Assembly (NCBI GenBank): GCA_023434425.1
Contig: JAEYSS010000008.1
Location: forward strand, 1 to 15,623
Length of the DNA stretch: 15,623 nt
From: Pseudomonadota bacterium
GTDB lineage: Bacteria > Pseudomonadota > Alphaproteobacteria > Ferrovibrionales > Ferrovibrionaceae
Direction of reading: 5' to 3'
In this document: piece by piece, positions 1 to 7,024 of the stretch
How the letters are laid out: each line of letters starts with the position of its first letter
Position numbering within the stretch: position 1 is the stretch's first letter
The notes under the pieces: model-generated
Databases searched by the model: none
The model's input: the letters and a program-made list of their open reading frames with translations, nothing else
Told to the model about the DNA's origin: nothing
Made by a program: the position numbers and the translations under genes

Positions 1-2
1 GC

Positions 3-341
3 GTCGAGCTGGCGGATAACGACCAGTCGCGGGCGCGCGGCATGATGTTCCGCACCAGCATGTTGCCGGATGCCGGCATGCTGTTCGATTTCAAGCAGGA
101 GCAGATGGCGTCCTTCTGGATGCGCAATACGCTGCTGCCGCTGGATATGCTGTTCATCAGGGCGGACGGCACCATCCTGAACATCCACCAGCGCGCCATC
201 CCACGCGACGAGACGGGCATCAATTCGGCGGGACCGGTGCGGGCCGTGCTGGAGGTGAACGGGGGCACCACTGCCCGGCTGGGGATCAAGGCCGGCGATA
301 AAGTCGAACACACCATTTTCGGGAACTCATCCAGGAAGTGA
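3..341 (+). CDS. DUF192 family protein, 5'-truncated by the window edge
   Basis: The reading frame is open from the first complete codon at position 3 and ends in TGA, giving 112 visible residues. The start codon lies outside the window. The visible part matches the DUF192 (UPF0127) core: an N-terminal RARGMMFRTSM segment, then FWMRNTLLPLDMLFI, a downstream GTILNIHQRAIP strand and a final AVLEVNGGTTARLGIKAGD region. The WMRNT...LDMLF block is the most diagnostic part of the family. DUF192 proteins are small, mostly beta, often exported, and have no settled biochemical role. Any signal peptide would be in the missing N-terminus. The gene is followed by tRNA-Pro on the same strand. Family assignment is confident; function is unknown. 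Confidence 0.88.
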   Translation, partial: VELADNDQSRARGMMFRTSMLPDAGMLFDFKQEQMASFWMRNTLLPLDMLFIRADGTILNIHQRAIPRDETGINSAGPVRAVLEVNGGTTARLGIKAGDKVEHTIFGNSSRK

Positions 342-456
342 TCCGGGCAGTGATTCTGGCGATGATGCCGGTTCCCGGACCCTGTTTCGGCCTGGCCGGG
401 GCTGGCCCGGGCAGGCGGCTTTGTGATAAAAGGCGACCACTTTCCGCTATTTAGGG

Positions 457-533
457 CGGGGTGTAGCTCAGTCTGGTAGAGCGCTTGCTTTGGGAGCAAG
501 AAGTCGCTGGTTCGAATCCAGTCACCCCGACCA
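457..533 (+). tRNA. tRNA-Pro (anticodon TGG)
   Basis: A complete 77-base cloverleaf can be folded. The acceptor arm CGGGGTG (457-463) pairs with CACCCCG (523-529), followed by the discriminator A and an encoded CCA (531-533). The anticodon stem CTTGC/GCAAG encloses the loop TTTGGGA, giving anticodon TGG (proline). The T arm contains GGTTCGAATCC. The first base pair C1-G72 fits bacterial tRNA-Pro. Confidence 0.97.
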
Positions 534-589
534 TAATGGCGCTGACAAAACTTAACGGCAGACCGACCAGCAGATCCAGGATCAGGACG

Positions 590-886
590 ATGACCAAGGC
601 TCGTATCTACCAGCCCACCAAGACCGCGATGCAGTCCGGCAGGGCGCGCACCCAACACTGGGTGCTGGAATACGACACCGCAGACAGTCGCTTCGTCGAG
701 CCGCTGATGGGCTGGACCGGGGCTGCCGGCACGCTGGGCCAGCTGACGCTGAAATTCGACAGCAAGGAAGAGGCGATCGCCTATGCCGACAAGAAGGGTA
801 TCGCCTACGACGTCGAGGAGCCGCAGGTTCGCAAGCTGAACCGCCGCGCCTATGCCGATAATTTCGCGTATACCAGAATTCGCTAA
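590..886 (+). CDS. NADH dehydrogenase (complex I) accessory subunit, NDUFS4-like
   Basis: This 98-residue protein belongs to the ETC complex I NDUFS4 (18 kDa, AQDQ) family, an accessory subunit of the peripheral arm found in mitochondria and in alphaproteobacteria. Recognisable segments in order are ARIYQPTKTAMQSGRA (residues 4-19), HWVLEYD (about 23-29), LMGWTGAAGTLGQLTLKFDS (about 39-58), KEEAIAYADKKGIAYDV (about 59-75) and the C-terminal YADNFAYTR. It has no signal peptide or membrane segment, as expected for a matrix/cytoplasm-facing subunit. The ATG at 590 was chosen because the conserved family N-terminus starts there and AGGATCAGGA precedes it; in-frame codons further upstream run into tRNA-Pro. 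The gene stands alone between two tRNA genes and is followed by a strong terminator, away from any nuo operon in the window. Confidence 0.93.
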   Translation: MTKARIYQPTKTAMQSGRARTQHWVLEYDTADSRFVEPLMGWTGAAGTLGQLTLKFDSKEEAIAYADKKGIAYDVEEPQVRKLNRRAYADNFAYTRIR

Positions 887-911
887 TCAGTTTCCGGCGA
901 GGTGCCCGATG

Positions 912-939
912 CGGCCGGCCTCGCCGGCCGTTTTTGTTT
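912..939 (+). terminator. Rho-independent terminator after the NDUFS4-like gene
   Basis: An 8-bp perfect GC stem, CGGCCGGC (912-919) with GCCGGCCG (923-930), closes a 3-nt loop and is followed directly by TTTTTGTTT. It lies 25 bases after the stop codon at 886 and ahead of tRNA-Arg, so it isolates the tRNA from upstream transcription. Confidence 0.9.
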
Positions 940-957
940 CTCGCCGGAGCCGGTTAC

Positions 958-1034
958 GTGCCCTTAGCTCAGTTGGATAGAGCAGCCGCCTTCTAAGCGG
1001 CAGGTCGCTGGTTCGAATCCAGCAGGGCACGCCA
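958..1034 (+). tRNA. tRNA-Arg (anticodon TCT)
   Basis: A complete 77-base cloverleaf can be folded. The acceptor GTGCCCT (958-964) pairs with AGGGCAC (1024-1030), followed by discriminator G and an encoded CCA (1032-1034). The anticodon stem GCCGC/GCGGC encloses CTTCTAA, giving anticodon TCT (arginine, AGA/AGG codons). The D arm (AGCTCAGTTGGATAGAGC) and T arm (GGTTCGAATCC) are canonical. Confidence 0.97.
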
Positions 1035-1118
1035 TCTCTCACTTCTTGGCGGTATCGATCTGCGGGTTCGCGCGGTCACTCGTCATTGCAAAATACAAGT
1101 TTGACGCGAAATTTTTCG

Positions 1119-1159
1119 TTGACTGCCTCTCTCTGCCCTAACTACCATACAAGATATGG
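1119..1159 (+). promoter_or_regulatory. Candidate promoter and overlapping operator of the GntR gene
   Basis: TTGACT (1119-1124) and TACCAT (1143-1148) are separated by 18 bases and resemble a sigma70-type promoter. An inverted repeat CCATA-N5-TATGG (1145-1159) overlaps the -10 hexamer and the expected start site, a position suited to autorepression by the GntR protein encoded just downstream. A second short inverted repeat, CGAAA-TT-TTTCG, lies at 1107-1118. This is a by-eye match only; neither transcription nor binding is shown. Confidence 0.4.
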
Positions 1160-1196
1160 AACATGGCCATAGACGCCATGACGGGAGGAGAAGCAG

Positions 1197-2021
1197 TTGG
1201 CGGCGATGGGGCGCGGTCAGACAGCAACGCGTGAAAAGCGGCGCCAGCGAGAAGCTGATGTGCTGCCGACAGCGCGCCCGCGGCGGATGCGTGGCAATAG
1301 CTCGCCTGGCGGAGCCACCGCGTCGGCCCAGGTGTATCAGCAACTGCGTGCGCAGATCGTCGCTCTCGACATCCCACCGGGTGCAGCTCTGTCCGAGAAT
1401 GATCTGGCTTCCGCCTTCGGCGTCAGTCGCACGCCCGTTCGCGAGGCTTTGCTGCGATTGGCGGATGAGGGGCTGGTTGAGATTGTCCCGAAGTCTGGCA
1501 CCACCGTCAGCCGAATTCCCTATACCCAGCTCGGCGAGGCCATTGTGATCCGCAAGGCGCTGGAGGAAGTGGCGGTGCGTACAGCCAGCCTGCGCGCCAC
1601 CAAGAGCCAGTTTACCGGCCTGTGGGCCCTGATCGAACGACAGCGCGAAGCGGCAAAAGCCGATGACCGCGACGGCTTTCATGCTGCCGACGACGCGTTT
1701 CACGCCGCAATCGCCGAGGCGGCCGGCTATCCCGGCATCTGGCGTCTGGTCAACCAGGTGAAGGTGCAGGTCGACCGCATGCGGCACCTGACACTGCCGG
1801 AAGGCGGTCGCATGCTGCGCGTGACCAAGGAACATGCGGCTGTGCTCACGGCCATGGAGAAACGCGACGGCGACAAGGCCATTGCGGCGATGCGCAATCA
1901 CCTGGATGGACTTGAAAACAGCCTGCCGGAAATCCGCCGGCGCAAACCCGATTATTTCGTCGATGAAGCTGGAGTGTACGTATTGCCCGGCCTGGCCGGA
2001 CAAAAAACCAGAAGTGCGTAA
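1197..2021 (+). CDS. GntR-family transcriptional regulator, FadR/FCD subfamily
   Basis: The 274-residue protein has an N-terminal winged helix (about residues 46-106) with the GntR signature LSENDLASAFGVSRTPVREAL and a following LADEGLVEIVPKSGT wing. An all-helical FCD effector domain (about 112-238) follows. The usual FCD metal/ligand residues are visible: D165 and H169 in DDAFH, H213 in KEHAAVL, and H235 in RNHLDG. Such regulators bind an organic or sugar acid and release DNA. The start is TTG at 1197, chosen because GGGAGGAG lies 6-8 bases before it; the ATG at 1206 is too far from that site. About 44 arginine-rich residues precede the winged helix, longer than usual. The gene lies 25 bases upstream of dctP on the same strand and is probably the local regulator of the TRAP and enolase cluster. 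Family call is firm; the ligand is unknown. Confidence 0.92.
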   Translation: MAAMGRGQTATREKRRQREADVLPTARPRRMRGNSSPGGATASAQVYQQLRAQIVALDIPPGAALSENDLASAFGVSRTPVREALLRLADEGLVEIVPKSGTTVSRIPYTQLGEAIVIRKALEEVAVRTASLRATKSQFTGLWALIERQREAAKADDRDGFHAADDAFHAAIAEAAGYPGIWRLVNQVKVQVDRMRHLTLPEGGRMLRVTKEHAAVLTAMEKRDGDKAIAAMRNHLDGLENSLPEIRRRKPDYFVDEAGVYVLPGLAGQKTRSA

Positions 2022-2046
2022 AATCTGAAAAACTAGGGAGAGAAAC

Positions 2047-3021
2047 ATGAAAAAGATGATGACCGGTCTCGCGATCGCGATGACCATGGCAGCCGCCCTG
2101 CCAGCCATGGCGCAGACCAAGCTGAAATGGGCGCATGTGTATGAAACGCCGGAGCCCTATCATACCGAAGCGCTCTGGGCGGCGGGCGAAATTGCCCGGC
2201 TGACCAACAACAAGTATCAGATCGACGTATTTCCGGCGTCGCAGCTGGGCAACGAAAACCAGATCAACGAAGGACTGACGCTGGGCACCGTCGACATGAT
2301 CTACACCGGCGTGGCTTTTGCCGGTTCGATCCATAAGCCGATCGCCATCACGAATGCGCCGTTCATTCTTCGCGATTTCAACCATTGGAAGGCCTACCGC
2401 GAGTCCAAGCTGTTCCGTGACATCGCCGCGGGCTATGAGCAGAAGACGAAGCACAAGGTGACCGCCCTGACCTATTACGGCCAGCGGCATGTGACCGCCA
2501 ACAAGGCAATCAACAAGCCGGACGATATGAAGGGCATGAAGCTGCGTGTGCCGCCGGCGCCGCTGTTCCTCATGTTCACCAAGTCGGTAGGTGCCAATGC
2601 CACGCCGATTGCCTTCGCTGAAGTGTATCTGGCATTGCAGCAGGGCACAGTCGACGGGCAGGAGAACCCGCTGCCGACGATCATGGCCAAGAAATTCTAT
2701 GAAGTGCAAAGCCATATCATGCTGACCGGGCACATTACCGAGTCCCTGCTCAGCATTGTCGGCAGCCATGTCTGGGCAAAGCTGAACGATTCTGAGAAGA
2801 AAATCTTCGACGAAACGTTGCGTACGGCCGCGGCGCGAGCCTCAGACAAGATCCGAGCCTCTGAGATGAGCCTGGCGGACGAATTCAAGAAACTCGGCAA
2901 AACCGTGGTGTCGCCGGATCGCGAAGCCTTCCGCAAGGCGGCGATGCCGCTGCACAACGATGCCGCAGCAGGTGCCGGCTGGAGCAAGGCAGAGTACGAC
3001 GCCCTGCAGGCGCTGAAGTAA
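2047..3021 (+). CDS. dctP: TRAP transporter solute-binding protein, DctP family
   Basis: This is a 324-residue periplasmic solute receptor of a tripartite (TRAP) transporter. It starts with a Sec signal peptide (MKKMMTG, hydrophobic core, AMA before Q23). The DctP domain follows with KLKWAHVYE after the signal, the GQLGN-like ASQLGNENQINEGL, GQRHVTANKAI (R147), the signature MKGMKLRVP (R167, the arginine that typically pairs with the substrate carboxylate), and FAEVYLALQQGTVDGQENP (about 190-208). Length is typical. The start ATG has AGGGAG 7 bases upstream. The membrane partners dctQ and dctM lie downstream on the same strand, but an opposite-strand enolase gene sits between, so dctP may be transcribed with the regulator and separately from dctQM. 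The substrate is likely an organic or sugar acid, judged from the neighbouring dehydratase-type enzyme; this is inference. Confidence 0.95.
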   Translation: MKKMMTGLAIAMTMAAALPAMAQTKLKWAHVYETPEPYHTEALWAAGEIARLTNNKYQIDVFPASQLGNENQINEGLTLGTVDMIYTGVAFAGSIHKPIAITNAPFILRDFNHWKAYRESKLFRDIAAGYEQKTKHKVTALTYYGQRHVTANKAINKPDDMKGMKLRVPPAPLFLMFTKSVGANATPIAFAEVYLALQQGTVDGQENPLPTIMAKKFYEVQSHIMLTGHITESLLSIVGSHVWAKLNDSEKKIFDETLRTAAARASDKIRASEMSLADEFKKLGKTVVSPDREAFRKAAMPLHNDAAAGAGWSKAEYDALQALK

Positions 3022-3028
3022 TACGGTG

Positions 3029-3060
3029 TTCCGGCGGCCCGCGCGAGCGGGTCGCCGGAA
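3029..3060. terminator. Long stem-loop between convergent dctP and enolase genes
   Basis: A 14-bp stem, TTCCGGCG GCCCGC (3029-3042) with GCGGGT CGCCGGAA (3047-3060), has a single G-T pair and closes a GCGA (GNRA-type) tetraloop. It fills the 43-base gap between the two convergent stop codons. Neither strand has a U tract after it, so it is not a canonical intrinsic terminator. It could act as a bidirectional 3'-end stabiliser or a weak or Rho-assisted terminator. Confidence 0.6.
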
Positions 3061-3064
3061 ATCC

Positions 3065-4171
3065 TCAGCTGATGATGACCGGCGTAAAGGCCTGCCGTTT
3101 GGCAATGGCGTCCCAGTTCCAGTCGATGCCAAGGCCCGGGGACATGGGCGCTACGGCTTTGCCGTCAGTGATCTCGAGCTGGCTATGTGTGACATCGTCG
3201 AGTTGCGGAATCCATTCCACCCAGGCGGCATTCGGTACTGCGGCGCAGAGTGAAACGTGAAGCTCCATCAGGAAATGCGGACAGATCGGCGTATTGAAGG
3301 TCTCTGCCAGGTGCGCGACCTTCAGCCATGGCGTGATGCCGCCGATGCGCGCGACATCGGCCTGAACGATGCTGCAGGCGCGCCGCTGCAGGTATTCCCG
3401 GAAATGGCTGGGGTGGTAGATCGACTCTCCAACCGCGACCGGCAGCGTCGTGGCGTTGCAGAGACGAACATGACCATCGAGATCTTCGGCCGGCAGGGGT
3501 TCTTCGAACCAGGCGAGGTCGAGAGCCTCGAACTGGCGCGCCCGGCGGATCGCTTCGGCAGCAGTGAAAGCCTGGTTGGCATCCACCATAATCTCGAAGC
3601 CGGGACCGACAGCCTGGCGTACGGCACTGAGCCGCGCCATGTCTTCCGCCACGTGCGGGCGGCCGACCTTGATCTTGGCGCCGCGGAAGCCAACCTCGCG
3701 GGCCTTCAGGGTATCATCAACCAGGGCAGCGGGGTCTATATGCAGCCAGCCGCCCTCGGTCGTGTAGACCGGCACCGCTGCCTGGGCGCCGCCAGCCTCC
3801 TGCCAGAGCGGGCGCTGAGCCGTCAGGCAGCGCAGATCCCACAGGGCAGTGTCGATGGCAGCGAGCGCCAGGCTGGTGATCGCGCCCACCGCCGTGGCAT
3901 GCGTGGCGAAAAACAGATCCTTCCAGATCATTTCGATCAGCGCCGGGTCACGGCCGATCAGGCGCGGCGCCAGATGGTCGCGCAGCAGCGCCACCACCGA
4001 CGAGCCGCCGGTACCGATCGTGTAGGTATAGCCCGTACCAGTCAGCCCGTCGGTAGTGGTGATGCGCACCATCGGCGTTTCCTGGGTGATGAAGGACTGA
4101 ATCGCATCGGTTCGCTTCACTTTTGGCGCAAGATCGATCTGCGCCACTTCCACCCGTGCTATTCTCGCCAT
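3065..4171 (-). CDS. Mandelate racemase/muconate lactonizing-type enolase, probable acid-sugar dehydratase
   Basis: The 368-residue protein belongs to the mandelate racemase (MR) subgroup of the enolase superfamily, whose members abstract the alpha proton of a carboxylate in a Mg2+ site. The N-terminal capping domain spans about residues 1-130 and the (beta/alpha)7-beta barrel follows. All expected active-site residues are visible: K166 and K168 (AKIKVG), metal ligands D197 (VDANQ), E223 (WFEEP) and E249 (VGES), the D272/H299 dyad (QADVARIGG, CPHF), and E319 (WVEW). Their spacing equals that of mandelate racemase, shifted by two. The ATG at 4171 was chosen because CTGGAGGGT precedes it and the family N-terminus MARIARVEV begins there. 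Lying between dctP and dctQ on the opposite strand, it probably acts on the imported acid. Dehydration of an aldonate or aldarate is the commonest MR-subgroup activity in such clusters, but racemisation cannot be excluded. Confidence 0.92.
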   Translation of the reverse strand: MARIARVEVAQIDLAPKVKRTDAIQSFITQETPMVRITTTDGLTGTGYTYTIGTGGSSVVALLRDHLAPRLIGRDPALIEMIWKDLFFATHATAVGAITSLALAAIDTALWDLRCLTAQRPLWQEAGGAQAAVPVYTTEGGWLHIDPAALVDDTLKAREVGFRGAKIKVGRPHVAEDMARLSAVRQAVGPGFEIMVDANQAFTAAEAIRRARQFEALDLAWFEEPLPAEDLDGHVRLCNATTLPVAVGESIYHPSHFREYLQRRACSIVQADVARIGGITPWLKVAHLAETFNTPICPHFLMELHVSLCAAVPNAAWVEWIPQLDDVTHSQLEITDGKAVAPMSPGLGIDWNWDAIAKRQAFTPVIIS

Positions 4172-4239
4172 CGAGCCACCCTCCAGGATTTGTGCCTGGC
4201 CACAGAATGCCAAGGCTACCGAGACAAGGAAACGAGGAA
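4172..4239. promoter_or_regulatory. Divergent control region between enolase and dctQ
   Basis: These 68 bases separate two divergently transcribed genes and must hold at least the enolase ribosome-binding site. Unless dctQ is read through from elsewhere, the dctQM promoter is here or just inside the enolase gene. It contains the inverted repeat CCAGG-N7-CCTGG (4183-4199) and the overlapping TGTG-N6-CACA (4191-4204), either of which could be a regulator site. No convincing -35/-10 pair was identified on either strand. Confidence 0.4.
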
Positions 4240-4788
4240 ATGACAGAGCACAAAACCGACGACACGCCACACCTGATCGCCACGGTCGATCCCGAGGTAA
4301 AGGTCGAGCATCACGTGGAAGACTGGCTGTCGTTTGGAATTTTCTGGACGCTGGCCGGAGTGGTTTTCTTGCAGTTTTTCACCCGTTACGTGCTGAATGA
4401 CTCCGTGGCCTGGACCGAGGAGATCGCCCGCTATCTGCTGATCTGGATCACCTTCATCGGCGCAGCGATTTCCTTCCGTCGCGGTACTCATATCAGCGTG
4501 GAGGCGCTGCATCATTTCGTGCCGGAGAAGCTGGTCCGGCCGCTGCGCTTCGCAATCGATGTCACGACGGTTGGTTTCCTCGTTTTGCTCTGCTGGTTCT
4601 CAATAACCATTACCGAGCGCATGCATATCCAGACCATGACGGTGATCGAATGGCCGATGAGCATCGTCTATGTGGGCGTCGGCCTCGGTTGTTTTCTCAT
4701 GCTCTATCGTGCCGGGCAGGTCTTCATCGCCAATGCCAAACGCCGCTGGGCGGAAGATCCGGCCAAGCAGACTCTGATTGTGGATTGA
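4240..4788 (+). CDS. dctQ: TRAP transporter small membrane subunit, DctQ family
   Basis: The 182-residue protein is the four-helix small permease subunit of a TRAP transporter. It docks on DctM and is needed for Na+-driven uptake of the DctP-bound substrate. Hydrophobic segments are at about residues 30-51, 63-80, 103-123 and 140-158. The signature SVAWTEEIARYLLIWITFIGAA (55-76, the conserved W-x-E-E region) and FRRGTHISVEAL are clear. About 28 charged residues precede the first helix, slightly longer than typical. The start ATG at 4240 is preceded by ACGAGGAA. An in-frame start further upstream would overlap the divergent enolase gene and lacks family similarity. The dctM start follows the dctQ stop by 13 bases, so the two are surely co-transcribed. 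Confidence 0.94.
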   Translation: MTEHKTDDTPHLIATVDPEVKVEHHVEDWLSFGIFWTLAGVVFLQFFTRYVLNDSVAWTEEIARYLLIWITFIGAAISFRRGTHISVEALHHFVPEKLVRPLRFAIDVTTVGFLVLLCWFSITITERMHIQTMTVIEWPMSIVYVGVGLGCFLMLYRAGQVFIANAKRRWAEDPAKQTLIVD

Positions 4789-4801
4789 GGAAAATCCGAC
4801 C

Positions 4802-6076
4802 ATGACGCTTCTTCTCACTTTTTTCTTTGCCGCGTTGCTTGCAGGCCTGCCGATCTTCATCGCACTGGCCAGTTCCTCGCTGGTCTATACCCATTTTTCC
4901 ACGATGATTCCGGATTTCGTGGTGCTGCACCGTATCGCCGGCGGCGTTGATTCCTTTCCGTTGATTGCCGTGCCATTCTTCATCCTGGCCGGAAACCTGA
5001 TGAACACTGCCGGTATTACAAACCGCATTTATGATTTTGCGACAGCTGCTGTCGGCTGGCTACACGGTGGCCTTGGGCATGTAAACGTCGTGGGCTCAGT
5101 GATCTTCGCCGGCATGTCAGGCACTGCCGTGGCGGATGCTGGCGGCCTCGGCACCATCGAGATCAAGGCGATGCGCGATCACGGCTATCCAGACAACTTT
5201 GCCGTCGGCATTACAGCCGCATCGTCGACCATTGGTCCGATCATTCCACCGTCCTTGCCGATGGTGATCTTCGGCGTGATGGCCAATGTCTCGATCGGCC
5301 AGCTATTCGCCGCTGGCTTTTTGCCGGGCCTGCTGATGGCCGGCTGTATGATGCTCTATGTCGCCTGGTATGCCTGGCGCCACAAGATCGGTCGCGACCA
5401 GCCTTTCTACTGGGCTGTGCTGGGTCGTACGTTCATCGGCGCGATTCCGGCTTTGCTCACGCCGGCCATCATCATCGGCGGCATGGCCACCGGCGCGTTC
5501 ACGCCGACGGAGGCCGCCATAGCAGCCTGCGCCTGGGCACTCATTCTGGGTACGCTGCTCTACAAGTCGCTGAACTGGAAACAGTTCTACCGCATCTCGA
5601 TGGAGACCGTCGAAACCACTGCCAGCGTGCTGATCATCGTCGGCGCTGCTTCTCTATTCGGCTGGGTGCTGACGACGACGCGAGTCACGGAGCAGGTGAC
5701 CGAGGCCTTGCTGTCGATCACTTCCGACCCGTTGATGTTGCTGTTGCTGATCAACATCCTGCTGCTGATCGTTGGCTGTTTTATGGAAACGATCGCGGCG
5801 ATCTCAATCCTCGTGCCAGTGCTGATGCCTGCAGTCCTGAAGGCCGGTATCGATCCGGTACAGTTCGGCGTCATCATGGTGCTGAACCTGATGATCGGCC
5901 TGCTGACCCCACCGGTCGGCATGGTGCTGTTCGTGCTGTCCAGGGTGGCGAATATATCATTCGACCGAACCGTGAAGGCGGTGCTGCCGTTTCTGATCCC
6001 GCTGCTCGGGGTGTTGGTCCTCATCTCGATCTTCCCGCAGATCACGCTTTACCTGCCCACACTTTGGTATCGCTGA
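4802..6076 (+). CDS. dctM: TRAP transporter large membrane subunit, DctM family
   Basis: The 424-residue, highly hydrophobic protein is the transport-catalysing TRAP subunit (ion transporter superfamily), predicted with about 11-12 membrane helices in two inverted repeats. Family motifs are seen in both halves: FAGMSGTAVADAGGLG (102-117) and STIGPIIPPSLPM (142-154) in the first, and GAFTPTEAA (231-239), GCFMET (325-330) and GLLTPPVGM (366-374) in the second. The PPS and TPP elements correspond to the helix-breaking regions near the Na+ and substrate sites. The ATG at 4802 follows GAGGAAAAT; a TTG at 4778 is in frame but lies inside dctQ and adds a non-family extension. Length is usual for DctM. 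Confidence 0.95.
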   Translation: MTLLLTFFFAALLAGLPIFIALASSSLVYTHFSTMIPDFVVLHRIAGGVDSFPLIAVPFFILAGNLMNTAGITNRIYDFATAAVGWLHGGLGHVNVVGSVIFAGMSGTAVADAGGLGTIEIKAMRDHGYPDNFAVGITAASSTIGPIIPPSLPMVIFGVMANVSIGQLFAAGFLPGLLMAGCMMLYVAWYAWRHKIGRDQPFYWAVLGRTFIGAIPALLTPAIIIGGMATGAFTPTEAAIAACAWALILGTLLYKSLNWKQFYRISMETVETTASVLIIVGAASLFGWVLTTTRVTEQVTEALLSITSDPLMLLLLINILLLIVGCFMETIAAISILVPVLMPAVLKAGIDPVQFGVIMVLNLMIGLLTPPVGMVLFVLSRVANISFDRTVKAVLPFLIPLLGVLVLISIFPQITLYLPTLWYR

Positions 6077-6268
6077 CGTGACCCTCCAGCTCGTTCCCGT
6101 ATTGTTCATGAGTCGGTGAAGACGGCTGCCTCATCTTCGGCCTTGATGGCGGCACCGGACCAATTGGCTCGACGTTTCGACAAGTTGTTCGCTGGGCCCG
6201 GATACTTCCCCGCGGCGGGCGGTTGGCTATTGTAAGTGGCCATACATAAATTCGGAGGAATCCCAGCA
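6077..6268. other. Intergenic region between dctM and the SDR gene
   Basis: The 192 bases contain no supportable gene. They include a perfect 8-bp palindrome CCAATTGG (6160-6167) and a short direct repeat, TCGAC-GTT-TCGAC (from 6169), which could be control elements of the SDR gene. No intrinsic terminator with a T tract was found after dctM, so read-through from dctM into the SDR gene is possible. Confidence 0.4.
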
Positions 6269-7024
6269 ATGACAACGGCAAAGGTCGCCATGGTTACTGG
6301 CGCGGGCACGGGCATCGGCAAGGCATCGGCGATTGCGCTGGCCAAAGCTGGATACAACGTCGTGCTGGCAGGCCGTCGCCTCGAAGCCCTGGAGGGCACT
6401 GCGCGCGAAGCCGAGAAACATGGCGTGCGGGCCGTCGCTGTCGCCACGGATGTCGGCGATCATGCCCAGGTCAAAGCCTTGTTCGCCAAGACCAAGCAGG
6501 CATTCGGCCGCCTGGATGTTCTGTTCAACAATGCCGGCATGGGCACACCGGCCATGCCCCTGGAAGATCTCTCCTACGAGCAGTGGAAGGCCGTGGTCGA
6601 TGTCAATCTGACCGGACCGTTCCTGTGCACCCAGGAAGCCTTCCGCATCATGAAAGACCAGTCCCCACGCGGCGGCCGCATTATCAATAACGGGTCGATC
6701 TCAGCCTATGCGCCGCGGCCGTTTTCAGCCCCCTATACCTCGACCAAGCATGCGATCAGCGGTCTCACCCGAGCCAGTTCGCTGGATGGCCGCGCCTACG
6801 ATATCGCGGTCGGGCAGATCGATATCGGCAACGCCGCCACGGACATGACGGAGCGTATGAAGAATGGCGTGCCGCAACCGGATGGCTCTGTCCGAGTGGA
6901 ACCGCGCATGGACGTCGAGCATGTCGCCAATGCGGTCGTTCACATGGCCAGCCTGCCGCTCGATGCCAACATCCTGTTCATGACGGTGATGGCGACCAAG
7001 ATGCCATTCGTCGGCCGGGGCTGA
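6269..7024 (+). CDS. Short-chain dehydrogenase/reductase (classical SDR)
   Basis: The 251-residue protein is a classical NAD(P)-dependent SDR with a Rossmann fold. It has the cofactor motif TGAGTGIG (residues 10-17), the acidic/basic selectivity region VVLAGRRLEAL (the arginines suggest NADP, tentatively), NNAG (87-90), N113 in VDVNLTG, and the catalytic triad S143 (NNGSISAYAPR), Y156 and K160 (YTSTK). The C-terminal ILFMTVMATKMPFVGRG is a conserved ending of one SDR subgroup. ATG at 6269 was chosen over an upstream GTG at 6236 because CGGAGGA lies 9 bases before it and the N-terminus then fits the family. Same-strand position after dctQM suggests oxidation or reduction of a hydroxyl/keto group on the imported compound or its product. 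The substrate is unknown. Confidence 0.92.
   Translation: MTTAKVAMVTGAGTGIGKASAIALAKAGYNVVLAGRRLEALEGTAREAEKHGVRAVAVATDVGDHAQVKALFAKTKQAFGRLDVLFNNAGMGTPAMPLEDLSYEQWKAVVDVNLTGPFLCTQEAFRIMKDQSPRGGRIINNGSISAYAPRPFSAPYTSTKHAISGLTRASSLDGRAYDIAVGQIDIGNAATDMTERMKNGVPQPDGSVRVEPRMDVEHVANAVVHMASLPLDANILFMTVMATKMPFVGRG

Noticed and set aside
457..1034. 19-base direct repeat GTCGCTGGTTCGAATCCAG in both tRNA genes (503-521 and 1004-1022) as a possible attachment site pair
   Set aside because: It is the shared T-arm and variable-loop sequence of the two tRNAs. The segment between holds only the complex I subunit gene, and no integrase is present.
1083..2120. Long open frame (345 codons) on the minus strand opposite the GntR gene
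   Set aside because: It is a GC-driven shadow of the regulator gene, with low-complexity Arg/His/Gln content and no family features; the plus-strand frame has clear GntR domains.
3257..4243. Plus-strand open frame (328 codons) opposite the enolase gene
   Set aside because: The minus-strand frame contains the complete MR-type active site; the antisense frame shows no motif and no ribosome-binding site.
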